The notes beneath the pieces are model-generated. The model was not told the origin of the DNA. It saw only the letters and a program-made list of their open reading frames with translations, and made no database searches. Below are positions 18,191 through 25,959 of a stretch of DNA of 64,000 nucleotides, one piece after another. Each line of letters starts with the position of its first letter. Within the stretch, counting starts at the first letter, position 1. Made by a program: the position numbers and the translations under genes. Origin of the DNA: Bordetella parapertussis (lineage in GTDB: Bacteria; Pseudomonadota; Gammaproteobacteria; Burkholderiales; SG8-41); contig CAMATZ010000025.1 of the NCBI GenBank assembly GCA_945861275.1, positions 20,180 to 84,179 of the forward strand, in the 5' to 3' direction.

Positions 18191-18601
18191 TCACGCGTTT
18201 TCCGGCTCCCAATCGTCCAGCCGCAAACCCGTCACGCGACCGAATTCGCCGCTGTTGTGAGTCACCAGGGTGGCATCGTGAGCACGCGCGATAGCGGCAA
18301 TGAGCAGGTTGTTTGGGCCTATGGGGATACCCTTTTCGGCCAATTCAGCGCGCATCAAAGCGTAATGTTCGGCGCACCGGTCATCAAAAGGAAGACTTTG
18401 CAAGGGTGCAAAAAAAAGCTGCAAGCGGTGCAAATTGGCTTGCACTCTGGTGCTGCGCTGCGCGCCAAACAACAGCTCGGCCTTAACCACACTGCACAGC
18501 GCGATTTCCGTGGGAGAATGCTGCACAAAGCGCCGCGCAATCAGGCTATTTTTTTCGTTCAGCAGATGTATGCAAACGTTGCTATCCAGCAGATAGATCA
18601 T
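18191..18601 (-). CDS. vapC: VapC-like PIN-domain toxin
   Basis: 136 aa from ATG 18601 (MIYLLDSNVCI), overlapping the antitoxin stop by 4 bases; the track start at 18664 is too long. PIN-domain RNases cut tRNA or rRNA using three or four acidic residues and Mg2+. Asp6 and Glu42 (KAELLFGA) are present. The third position, usually IGPND or GPYD, reads IGPNN, so Asn98 replaces the expected Asp. The ending THNSGEFGRVTGL is otherwise canonical. Activity may be weakened. The module is read antisense to the flanking Bug and gamma-glutamyltransferase genes. Confidence 0.88.
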   Translation of the reverse strand: MIYLLDSNVCIHLLNEKNSLIARRFVQHSPTEIALCSVVKAELLFGAQRSTRVQANLHRLQLFFAPLQSLPFDDRCAEHYALMRAELAEKGIPIGPNNLLIAAIARAHDATLVTHNSGEFGRVTGLRLDDWEPENA

Positions 18602-18828
18602 TCCAGCTTTTGCCTGTCTTCCACCATGCCTTGTGGAGGACGCTCCAGCGGTTCGCCTTGCCATTGACCAAAAAGCTCAAAATAGCCTTCAGGCCACTGG
18701 CTTTGCAGGCTGGTTTCGCGCTTGACCAAATCAGCAAGATAGCGCGAAAGCGGCAACTTGGCTTGTTTGGCTTTGTGGCGAATTTGCGCTTCGACTTCGT
18801 CGGGAACATAAAAATGTAGTTGCGACAC
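18598..18828 (-). CDS. vapB: VapB-like antitoxin
   Basis: 76 aa. The N-terminal MSQLHFYVPDEVEAQIRHKAK looks like a ribbon-helix-helix DNA-binding strand and helix. The C-terminal half (PEGYFELFGQWQGEP) would thread into the toxin, as in VapB/FitA families. The stop overlaps the vapC start (ATGA), so antitoxin is made first and the two are coupled. The pair would be autoregulated through the AT-rich site just upstream. Confidence 0.82.
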   Translation of the reverse strand: MSQLHFYVPDEVEAQIRHKAKQAKLPLSRYLADLVKRETSLQSQWPEGYFELFGQWQGEPLERPPQGMVEDRQKLE

Positions 18829-18851
18829 GACGAATTCTCCTCATGTATGTG

Positions 18852-18865
18852 CTATATGTGTATAG
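18852..18865. promoter_or_regulatory. Candidate VapB operator
   Basis: CTATATGTGTATAG, an imperfect palindrome 24 bases upstream of the antitoxin start, within an AT-rich stretch in a GC-rich setting. Position and symmetry suit autoregulation by a ribbon-helix-helix dimer; this is inferred. Confidence 0.4.
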
Positions 18866-19093
18866 TAGTTTTTTTATGCTGGTGCGTCAAGAAATAGTCT
18901 GCGCTTGACGCACGCGCAAATGCCGGTCAAGGGAACACTTGCAGCGAAGCAGAACGGTGCGCGATATGCTTCCTACGATGCCTGGAAACAGCAAGCCCGA
19001 AAGAAGCGCAGCGTATCCTCTTGCGGGGGGAATCCATTCCCTTATCCTCACCCATCCCGCCTTTCTGTAAAATCGCCCCTTCCCCTCGACACA

Positions 19094-20695
19094 ATGAGCA
19101 ATTCAATGGATATGTTCGACTGGCAGTTCCCCTACCCTTCGCAACGCATGCCGATACTGGCGCGCAACTGTGTTGCCACTTCGCAACCGCTCGCCGCGCA
19201 GGCGGGCTTGCGCATGATGCTCAAAGGCGGCAATGCGGTGGACGCGATACTGGCCACGGCGATTTCGCTGACGGTGCTTGAACCCACCAGCAACGGCATC
19301 GGCAGCGATGCGTTTTGCATTCTGTGGGACGGCAAGCAGCTCAAGGGACTGAACGCCTCCGGCCGCTCGCCGGCGACATGGACACCCGAGCGCTTCAAAG
19401 GCCGAACCGAAATGGCGCGGCGCGGCTGGGATTCGGTGACGGTGCCCGGCACCATTTCGGCGTGGGTGGAGCTGTCAGAGAAATACGGCAAGCTGCCGTT
19501 TGCGGATTTGTTCGAACCGGCGATCAAGTATGCGACTGACGGCTTTATGGTGACACCGACGATCTCGCGGCTGTGGGCTAATCAGGCGCCGGATCTGCAG
19601 AATGAGCCTGGCTACGCGCAGGCGTTCATGCCCCACGGGCGTGCGGTCGCAGCGGGAGAAATGTTTTCTTTTCCGGATCAGGCCAAAACACTCGCGCGCA
19701 TCGCCGAGACCCGGGGCGCAGCCTTTTACAGCGGCGATCTGGCGGAGAAAATCGCCGCCTGGGCCAAACAAACCGGCGGTGACATCACCATGGCCGATCT
19801 CGCCGCGCACACCTGCGACTGGGTGGAGCCGATCGGCATCGACTATCGCGGCTACACGCTGCATGAAATTCCGCCCAACGGCCAGGGCATCGCGGCGTTA
19901 GTCGCGCTTGGCATTCTTGAAAACTTCGACGTCGCCGCGCTGCCGGTCGATTCGCCCGACAGCCTGCATCTGAAAATCGAGGCGATGAAGCTCGCTTTCG
20001 CTGATATCAATGAATATGTGTCCGATAGTTCGACCATGCGCGTGACACCGGCGCAGATGCTCGACAAAAGTTATTTGAAAGAGCGCGCCAAACTCATCGA
20101 CATGAAAAAGGCAGGCACGCCGTCTTTCGGCACACCGAGCAAAGGCGGCACGGTGTATCTCACCGCCGCCGATGAAGCGGGCATGATGGTGTCGTACATT
20201 CAGTCGAATTACTCCGGCTTCGGCTCCGGCGTGGTGGTGCCTGGCACCGGCATCGCGCTGCAAAATCGCGGCACCGGTTTCAGTCTGAAACCCGGCCACG
20301 CCAACATCGTCGCGCCGCGCAAACGCCCGTTCCACACCATTATCCCCGGCTTCATGACCCGGGGCGGACAGCCGCTGATGAGTTTTGGTGTGATGGGCGG
20401 CTCGATGCAGGCGCAGGGCCACATGCAGGTGATGTCGCGCATGGTCGATTACGGGCAAAATCCGCAAGCCGCGAGCGACGCGCCACGCTGGCGCATCGAC
20501 AGCGGCGTCAGAGTCGGCATCGAATACGGCGTGCCTGCGGACACCATCGCGGCGCTGAAAGCACGCGGTCACGACATGCCTCAGGCCGACCGATGGAGTA
20601 CCGACTTCGGCCGCGCGCAGTTGATCTATAAAATGGAGAACGGTTATTTTGCCGCTTCCGAGCGTCGCACCGACGGCCAGGCCGTGGGATTTTAA
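19094..20695 (+). CDS. Gamma-glutamyltransferase family Ntn-hydrolase
   Basis: 533 aa from ATG 19094; the track start 63 codons earlier has an implausible low-complexity leader. The large-subunit motif ATSQPLAAQAGLRMMLKGGNAVDAI is near residues 27-50. The presumed catalytic Thr is near 353 in SKGGTVYLTAADEAG, followed by SNYSGFGSGVVVPGTGI and the small-subunit FGVMGGSMQAQGHMQV. No signal peptide. It resembles the gamma-glutamyltransferases beside Bug receptors in Betaproteobacteria and is a distant paralogue of the gene at 13762. Only 11 bases separate it from the cyclase-like gene. TAAAAT near 19068 may be a -10 element. Confidence 0.87.
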   Translation: MSNSMDMFDWQFPYPSQRMPILARNCVATSQPLAAQAGLRMMLKGGNAVDAILATAISLTVLEPTSNGIGSDAFCILWDGKQLKGLNASGRSPATWTPERFKGRTEMARRGWDSVTVPGTISAWVELSEKYGKLPFADLFEPAIKYATDGFMVTPTISRLWANQAPDLQNEPGYAQAFMPHGRAVAAGEMFSFPDQAKTLARIAETRGAAFYSGDLAEKIAAWAKQTGGDITMADLAAHTCDWVEPIGIDYRGYTLHEIPPNGQGIAALVALGILENFDVAALPVDSPDSLHLKIEAMKLAFADINEYVSDSSTMRVTPAQMLDKSYLKERAKLIDMKKAGTPSFGTPSKGGTVYLTAADEAGMMVSYIQSNYSGFGSGVVVPGTGIALQNRGTGFSLKPGHANIVAPRKRPFHTIIPGFMTRGGQPLMSFGVMGGSMQAQGHMQVMSRMVDYGQNPQAASDAPRWRIDSGVRVGIEYGVPADTIAALKARGHDMPQADRWSTDFGRAQLIYKMENGYFAASERRTDGQAVGF

Positions 20696-20706
20696 GGAGA
20701 GGAATC

Positions 20707-21366
20707 ATGGCATTCATCCGGCAAATCGGCTCACGCGCATCGGAAGACCGGCTTGAGCTGTTGATCGAAGAACGCTTGCAACCCAAAACCGACAAGGAGC
20801 GCATCGACAAGCGCATCTGGAATCTTTTCGGCGAAAAATGGGCGGTGCTCTACACCGACCTCTCGGGGTTTTCACGCAACGTTACTCAATTTGGCATCAT
20901 TCATTTTCTGCAGACCATCTATGAATCGCACCGCTTGCTGGTGCCGGTGATCCAGCACGGCAGCGGTATTCTGCTCAAAACCGAAGGCGACAGCCTGATG
21001 GTGATGTATCGCAGCGTCGATGACGCCGTGCGCAGCGCCATCGCCATGCAAAATTGCTGCCAACGCCACAGTGCGAATCTTCCCGCTGAAGATAAAGTGC
21101 TGCTGTGCATCGGCATTGGTTATGGCGACTTGCTGCGCATAGGCGATCAGGATGTCTACGGCGCCGAAGTCAATGCCGCGTGCAAACTCGGTGAAGACAC
21201 TGCGCAAGCGCACGAAATCCTGATCAGCAGCGCGGTCGCCGAGTCTGTGTCGCTGCCCGCTGGCGCACAACTCGAAATGCTGAGTGGAGTGCCTGCAGGG
21301 GTGGGCGAAGCGTTCCGCCTGCACTATGCCAACGTGGTGTTGTCGGGTTTTCCCAAACCGGCCTGA
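20707..21366 (+). CDS. Class III nucleotidyl-cyclase domain protein
   Basis: 219 aa, essentially one adenylate/guanylate cyclase catalytic domain with no membrane helix or sensor. Metal-binding Asp51 is in YTDLSGFS and Asp95 in KTEGDSLMV, with the purine-contacting Lys91. The later DVYGAEVNAACKLGE carries Asp149 and Asn156, but the transition-state Arg is Lys160. That change could lower or abolish activity, so the protein may act as a nucleotide-binding regulator. It lies 11 bases downstream of a gamma-glutamyltransferase gene and is almost certainly cotranscribed with it; the ribosome-binding site is AAGGAGAGG. Confidence 0.78.
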   Translation: MAFIRQIGSRASEDRLELLIEERLQPKTDKERIDKRIWNLFGEKWAVLYTDLSGFSRNVTQFGIIHFLQTIYESHRLLVPVIQHGSGILLKTEGDSLMVMYRSVDDAVRSAIAMQNCCQRHSANLPAEDKVLLCIGIGYGDLLRIGDQDVYGAEVNAACKLGEDTAQAHEILISSAVAESVSLPAGAQLEMLSGVPAGVGEAFRLHYANVVLSGFPKPA

Positions 21367-21428
21367 GCGGAAGCCTGCACCTGAACGGCAGCGAACGACA
21401 GTTTCTTTAAACCTTAAAACGGCAATTC

Positions 21429-21561
21429 AGCCACAGAGCACACAGAGGAACACAGAGAAAACGAAGGATCGCGCCGGGTATCTACGCTCACCCTTTCGGG
21501 GATACAGACAAGCGATCTATGTTATAGATTTTCCTCTGTGAACGCTGTGTCCTCTGTGGCT
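21429..21561. repeat. 33-bp imperfect inverted repeat (CACAGAG type)
   Basis: Left arm 21429-21461 (AGCCACAGAGCACACAGAGG...) and right arm 21529-21561 (...CCTCTGTGGCT) enclose 67 bases between convergent genes. A related single arm occurs at 51644-51668. It resembles a small non-autonomous palindromic element. The rest of 21367-21611 holds only the dispersed motif copy at its right end. Confidence 0.75.
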
Positions 21562-21576
21562 AATTGTTTTTTCCGC

Positions 21577-21600
21577 TTTAAAAACAGAACCTTACAATAG
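21577..21600 (-). repeat. Dispersed motif copy (TAANNNNYTGTTTTTA)
   Basis: Minus strand TAAGGTTCTGTTTTTAAA, 12 bases after the stop of the DUF599 gene on that gene's own strand. Confidence 0.55.
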
Positions 21601-21611
21601 CTGTTCAGGTT

Positions 21612-22328
21612 TTATGCGGCGTCTTCGTCCGCTAGCGCGAGCAGCGTGTTCGATTTGAATTCACGCTGATACAGGATGTAAATCACCCCCACCGTGGCGA
21701 ACACCATCAGCCACGGATGCAAAAACCAGGCCATTGCCGCCAACGCAAAATAATACGAGCGCAGGCCGTGATTAAAATTCGATCCCGCGTCCGAGGTGAT
21801 GCGCGCGAGGCGATTGATATGCGGCACGCATTGATCGGCATTGCCGGTGGGCGTCTTGGGCGCGGCCGCCACCAGAATGGCGCAAAAATTCAGCTGGCGT
21901 ATGGCCCAAGAAAATTTAAAAAAGGCATGCGCGAAGATCAGCACCATCAGCAACATCTTGATTTCCAGCAGCCGCGACGACGCCATGACGGTGAACGGCA
22001 GCCCGGAAACCGCATCCTGCGCTTGCGGCACATAACCCATCGCCGCCACCAGTGCGCCGATGATCAGTATCGTGGTGGAGGCAAAAAATTGCGAACTGCG
22101 CGTGATACTGCGCATCACATTGACATCGACCATGCGATTATCACGCCCGATCATCTGCACCATCCACTCGTGCCGGAAGCGGCTCATGCGCGAATGCAAA
22201 CTGGGCACGCGCTCGCCCTGCCGCAGCGAGAAGCAGTGGTAGCCGATCCAGCCGCCGGCAAACAGCAACAACGCGGCGACATCGGTCCAGGTTAAATCGA
22301 ATGCGCTCAATAAAACAGGGTTGGCCAT
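21612..22328 (-). CDS. DUF599 family membrane protein
   Basis: About 238 aa from ATG 22328 (MANPVLLSAF); the track start at 22349 is a TTG. Hydrophobic segments lie near residues 15-30, 75-100 (FFASTTILIIGALVAAMGYV), 115-140 and 190-225. The motif GWIGYHCFS near the N-terminus and RSYYFALAAMAWFLHPWLM near the C-terminus are typical of DUF599. Function unknown. It is monocistronic and divergent from the dUTPase-like gene. Confidence 0.8.
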   Translation of the reverse strand: MANPVLLSAFDLTWTDVAALLLFAGGWIGYHCFSLRQGERVPSLHSRMSRFRHEWMVQMIGRDNRMVDVNVMRSITRSSQFFASTTILIIGALVAAMGYVPQAQDAVSGLPFTVMASSRLLEIKMLLMVLIFAHAFFKFSWAIRQLNFCAILVAAAPKTPTGNADQCVPHINRLARITSDAGSNFNHGLRSYYFALAAMAWFLHPWLMVFATVGVIYILYQREFKSNTLLALADEDAA

Positions 22329-22430
22329 GATGGGCTTATTGTAGTTCAACCAGGAGCGCTCAGTCGCGCCTTGTGCCGTGTTTGAACTACAATTAAACGC
22401 TCACCATCATAAAATAACCGGAGTGTAGTG

Positions 22431-23111
22431 ATGAATGCCCCTGGCGCCGGCCTGTTGCTTGCCATGCTCGAACTGCAGGACAACATGAATAAAAAAATTG
22501 ATCCCGACTGGATCGGCAGGCGCCACGCCTATTTACGCGCCGTGCTGGTCGAAGCCACCGAGGCGCTGGAGCATTACGGCTGGAAATGGTGGAAAAAGCA
22601 GGCGCCCGACATGCCACAGTTGCGCATCGAGATGATCGATATCTGGCACTTTGTGCTGTCGGAGTATTTGTTGCGCGCGGGCGGCGACAAAGCGGCGGCG
22701 GCGCAAGCGATAATCACTGGATGGTCAGAACGCGCCGCGCTTGAATTTGACGGCGCGCACTACGAACTCGATACACTCGATATGCGCGGGCAACTTGAAC
22801 TGCTCGCCGCGCTGGCGGCGGTGCGGCGGCTGTGCATGCCGCTGCTGGCGCGTCTCTTCGCCGCCTGCGAACTGACGCCCGCCGCGCTGTACCGCGAGTA
22901 CGTTTCCAAAAACGTGCTCAATCACTTGCGGCAGGATCGCGGTTATAAAACAGGCGCCTACAAGAAGTTCTGGGACGGCGCCGAGGACAATGTGCACATG
23001 GCCGAAATTCTGCAGTCGATGCAGGAGGCCGACGAACACCTGGCCGACGCGCTGTATCGCGCGCTGGCGCAGCGCTACGACGAACTGCGTGTGTCGGGCA
23101 AACTGGCGTGA
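22431..23111 (+). CDS. Dimeric all-alpha dUTPase-like protein
   Basis: 226 aa, all-alpha NTP pyrophosphatase superfamily, dUTPase_2 type. The metal-binding pattern is in LVEATEALEHYGWKWWKK and RIEMIDIWHFVLSEYL. The family hydrolyses dUTP to dUMP, keeping uracil out of DNA. The C-terminal KNVLNHLRQDRGYKTGAYKKFWDGAEDN fits this family too. I start at ATG 22431, with GGAG 8 bases upstream; the track begins one codon earlier at GTG. Monocistronic, with a hairpin repeat after the stop. Confidence 0.82.
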   Translation: MNAPGAGLLLAMLELQDNMNKKIDPDWIGRRHAYLRAVLVEATEALEHYGWKWWKKQAPDMPQLRIEMIDIWHFVLSEYLLRAGGDKAAAAQAIITGWSERAALEFDGAHYELDTLDMRGQLELLAALAAVRRLCMPLLARLFAACELTPAALYREYVSKNVLNHLRQDRGYKTGAYKKFWDGAEDNVHMAEILQSMQEADEHLADALYRALAQRYDELRVSGKLA

Positions 23112-23167
23112 GCACTCATGCGCCCAGCCACGACGGCGGGGATTAGCACTAAGAACTGCAACCAACC

Positions 23168-23197
23168 CCGTCATTCCGGCGTTCGCCAGAATGACGG
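23168..23197. repeat. Palindromic repeat CCGTCATTCCGGCG type
   Basis: CCGTCATTCCGGCG...CAGAATGACGG hairpin between convergent genes, also a possible terminator. A sister copy with core ATTCCGGCCTTCGCCGGAAT is at 51605-51624. Confidence 0.7.
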
Positions 23198-23213
23198 TAT
23201 AGCGGGATAGCGC

Positions 23214-23750
23214 TTACCCGACCTGCCCTTCCATCAGCAACTTCACCACTTCCGGCGTGATCGCCGCCGCCCGCTCGTCGAGCTGTGCGGGCGTGAGGTT
23301 GGCGATGGGATGCTGCATTTCCAGAAAGCGAAATCCTTCCAGCCCCCAGGTGCGCGCCATCGCCGCACCGGTGGCCCTGAACACGTGCGTAATGATCGAA
23401 GCGGAAGGAATACCCTGCTGTTCAAATACGATGCTGTCGAGCACACTGCCCGAGCTGCATGACCCTCAGTCGCCGACGCCTGCGACGATCACGTCGCAGT
23501 TGGCCTTGTAGTCCTCGATAATCGCCGCATGCGGCGCCGCGCCGGAACTCGTTTTGCGCCGGATGACGTGGGACTTGGTGCCATGCTCGCGTTCGAGTAT
23601 GCCCGCGATACGCATCAACAACTGGTCGGAGTTGTGCTTGGTATTGTCGATCAGCCCCACGCGCAGGCCATTCAGCGATTTAGGCCGCTGCGCGTAAGCG
23701 ATGCGCCGCCCCGAAATCTCGGTGGTTGGATCCAGTATTTGCACTGTCAT
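23214..23750 (-). CDS. UGSC family selenoprotein (in-frame TGA read as Sec)
   Basis: The ORF track splits this into 94 aa (23466-23750) and 76 aa (23214-23444). They are in the same frame, joined by a single TGA at 23466-23468. Reading through gives 178 aa with ...IVAGVGD-U-GSCSSGSVLDS, so the TGA falls exactly at U of the UGSC motif that names a known selenoprotein family (Sec at residue 95, Cys98). The downstream part is fully conserved-looking (GIPSASIITHVF, EMQHPIANL) with no other interruption. Function unknown, presumably a redox enzyme. I could not identify a convincing SECIS hairpin by eye, and selA/B/C/D are not in the window. It lies 51 bases after its upstream partner. Confidence 0.85.
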
Positions 23751-23779
23751 GGTGATGTGCTCCTTTGGTTAAAAATCTA

Positions 23780-23805
23780 TTCACTCTTCACTCTTCACTC
23801 TTCAC
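23780..23805 (+). repeat. 7-bp tandem repeat TTCACTC x3.7
   Basis: TTCACTC repeated three times plus TTCAC, in the 51-bp gap between the UGSC gene and its upstream neighbour. A related GTGAA/TTCAC array is at 55953-56026. Confidence 0.7.
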
Positions 23806-24839
23806 GGTTTACGAATTTCCCGCGTCACGCTTTGCGAACCATTTTTGCCGCCCCAGCCCGGTATGTACGAGGACTGCACGCCGGCGATACCGCCCGCCGC
23901 GATCACCAGAAAATCCTGCGGCGCTTCGACCAGATCGACCATGGTTTTTTCGTCTTCCGGCGTAATCGGACCTGGCGCGATGTTAATGCGTTTTAATTCC
24001 GCCATGGAAGTCCTGGAGTTTTCAAAACAGTAGTTCTGCACCTGCTCGCGCGACCAACCGGCTTTTTTCATCGTCAGTTGATGCTCGCCCGGGAACACCA
24101 GCGCGTATTGCGGGCGCCGGCTGGTGCCCGCCGAGATGCGCATATTGGCGCACAGGGTTGTCAGCACGCCTTCGGGGGCGACGCTCAATTGGTTGGAAAT
24201 CTGGTGCGGTGCGAGTGCTGCGAACACCGTCACGGTGTTCTGATCGCGGTGAAAGCCGCGCGTGGTATGAAACGGCGGCCAGGGGCTGCTGTCGGTTTCA
24301 TTCTCGGCGATGCAATAGCTGTACTTGCCGCCGTGACCCATGCTGCTGCGATCGAGTTCGCCCGGCAGGGTGCCGATCACGTTGCGCATCACCAGCCGGA
24401 TAGCGCGGCCGATAGTCGCGTTGGCGCGCCAGCCGGGCCCGAACAGATTGTCGCCGGAATTGATATCCAGTTCCTTGGCAATCGGGCCATTCACCAGCAT
24501 GAACACCGCCGAGCCGCCGGTGCTGGTGGCCGGACCGTGATAGCCATACTTGGGATCGGCGAGCGCTTCCACCGCCGCCACCACTATGGGCATGTATTCG
24601 GACCTGCAACCCGCCATCACCGCGTTGATCGCGACTTTCTCGGCAGTCACTGAAATTTGCCGATTCTCGATGAATGCGAGTTGATGCTGCGGATCAATTT
24701 TCGCCGCCTCCAGCATCGCACTAACCCGGTCGGCGGTGGGCGGCACCACCGGCAGTCCGTCGGTCCAGCCGTTGGTGTAACAAAGATCGATGGCGCCACC
24801 AAGGTCCTGCACCGTGTGCCGTTGTGATTTGAGTTCCAT
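23802..24839 (-). CDS. Uncharacterised protein upstream of UGSC selenoprotein gene
   Basis: 345 aa, no signal peptide or membrane helix. Notable blocks are NGWTDGLPVVPPTADRV near 24-40, AVMAGCRSEYMPIVVAAVEAL near 74, GPATSTGGSAVFMLVNGP near 103 and SSMGHGGKYSYCIAENE near 164. Cysteines in AGCRSEY, SYCIAENE, TTLCANM and QNYCFENS are candidates for redox or metal roles. It directly precedes the UGSC gene on the same strand; I believe this kind of protein recurs beside UGSC genes, but cannot check here. Its C-terminal IAAGGIAGVQSSYIPGWGG may be a glycine-rich binding loop. Function unknown. Confidence 0.7.
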   Translation of the reverse strand: MELKSQRHTVQDLGGAIDLCYTNGWTDGLPVVPPTADRVSAMLEAAKIDPQHQLAFIENRQISVTAEKVAINAVMAGCRSEYMPIVVAAVEALADPKYGYHGPATSTGGSAVFMLVNGPIAKELDINSGDNLFGPGWRANATIGRAIRLVMRNVIGTLPGELDRSSMGHGGKYSYCIAENETDSSPWPPFHTTRGFHRDQNTVTVFAALAPHQISNQLSVAPEGVLTTLCANMRISAGTSRRPQYALVFPGEHQLTMKKAGWSREQVQNYCFENSRTSMAELKRINIAPGPITPEDEKTMVDLVEAPQDFLVIAAGGIAGVQSSYIPGWGGKNGSQSVTREIRKP

Positions 24840-24888
24840 ACTGTGTTTTCCGCTGTGGGTTGATATTCCAAAATCGTAGTTTACACAA

Positions 24889-25530
24889 CTACGCTGTTAA
24901 GCTAAACCTCAATTTCAATGCGGCAGCGACTATGGGTTTCGCCCACTCCGGTGCCAGCGGCAAGTCCGCAAAATTAAGAATTTTGCCCCCCGCCATGTGT
25001 AGTACCAACTTTGGCGCGGGTATTCTGCCCGCCTGAGGATCACCTTCGGCACTGTTGTCGTAGACGCGCAGCGCCGTCAATTTGGGCAGCAGGGTGATCA
25101 AGTTCAAACGGCTATGTTCAAAACGGCGGCGGATTGCGGCCTCCGGAATATCGTGCCCGCCAAAGCGGACACGTGAGCGCACGCGTGTGAGATGCAATTC
25201 CGGGGTGGTAAGGCCCGCATACCAAAGGTGTAGCTCGAAACCCTTGTCAGCGGCTGCCGCCAATGCACGCGGTATGCTGCTGGCCCCCAGCGTTGTTTCA
25301 AACGCAAAATCGAGACGTCGCGCTATCGCGTGCGTAAGCAAATTGAATCCGCGGTGCCATGCCGCGCTGTTCGCGTCAGCCTGACTTAATGCGGGTTTCA
25401 CGGCACGCAATTCGCGCGCCGCTTCATCCGGGTTGTAATAATCCGCGCCACTGTCGCGAAACGCCGCGCCGGCAATGCTGCTTTTGCCCGATCCATTAAC
25501 GCCTGCGAGCACGTAGATTCGCGGCGGCAA
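24889..25530 (-). CDS. Zeta-toxin-like P-loop kinase
   Basis: 213 aa. Walker A GVNGSGKSS (10-18) is followed by DYYNPDEAARELR, and an FAFETTLGASS segment resembles the UNAG-binding kinase core of zeta toxins. Members phosphorylate UDP-N-acetylglucosamine or other small substrates. The only start in frame here is TTG at 25530 (no ATG upstream before the antitoxin gene), 14 bases after the Phd-like gene ends. The pairing suggests a toxin-antitoxin module, though Phd with a zeta-type kinase is not the classical epsilon/zeta arrangement. Confidence 0.75.
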   Translation of the reverse strand: MPPRIYVLAGVNGSGKSSIAGAAFRDSGADYYNPDEAARELRAVKPALSQADANSAAWHRGFNLLTHAIARRLDFAFETTLGASSIPRALAAAADKGFELHLWYAGLTTPELHLTRVRSRVRFGGHDIPEAAIRRRFEHSRLNLITLLPKLTALRVYDNSAEGDPQAGRIPAPKLVLHMAGGKILNFADLPLAPEWAKPIVAAALKLRFSLTA

Positions 25531-25544
25531 TGTTGGTTCGCGAC

Positions 25545-25916
25545 TCAGCGGCGTTTGCCGGTAGTCTTACCCGCCGCCCTGAGTGCAGCTTTGCCCAACG
25601 CTGCCGGCGGGGCGTTAAATGCCGCCGCCATGCCTTTGCGTGCCTTCGGTGTCTGCATGCCCGAAAGCAACGCATCGTATTCGCCACGCAATTCGTGCAG
25701 GCTGGGCGTGCGGTCTTTGATCAACGCCTTGAATTCCTCATAGGAAATCAACACAGCTTTCGGCGTAGCATGGCGTGTGATCGCGATCACGCCACCTTGC
25801 AGCGCCTGTTCCAGCACCACGCCAAATTCGTTCTTCACGCGCGTAGCCGCAATCGATGGCACATCGACAAAATCGCCGCGGCTATTGCGAAAGGTCAAAA
25901 TTGAGGTCGTGGGCAT
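25545..25916 (-). CDS. Phd/YefM-family antitoxin
   Basis: 123 aa. The N-terminal PSIAATRVKNEFGVVLEQAL and GGVIAITRHATPKAVLISYEEFKAL match Phd/YefM antitoxins, with a dimerising DNA-binding fold. The C-terminal half (LSGMQTPKARKGMAAAFN...AGKTTGKRR) is longer and more basic than usual and would bind the partner. It precedes the zeta-like kinase by 14 bases on the same strand. Autoregulation is expected from the family; I see no clear operator in the 43-bp gap upstream. Confidence 0.8.
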   Translation of the reverse strand: MPTTSILTFRNSRGDFVDVPSIAATRVKNEFGVVLEQALQGGVIAITRHATPKAVLISYEEFKALIKDRTPSLHELRGEYDALLSGMQTPKARKGMAAAFNAPPAALGKAALRAAGKTTGKRR

Positions 25917-25959
25917 GGTGTTTCCTTTTTGAACATTTTAGCTATTATAGCCTTTTTGA

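Noticed and set aside
23466-23468. TGA as a pseudogene stop
   Set aside because: The codon falls exactly at the Sec of UGSC and the downstream half stays conserved, so readthrough as selenocysteine is more likely than a nonsense mutation.
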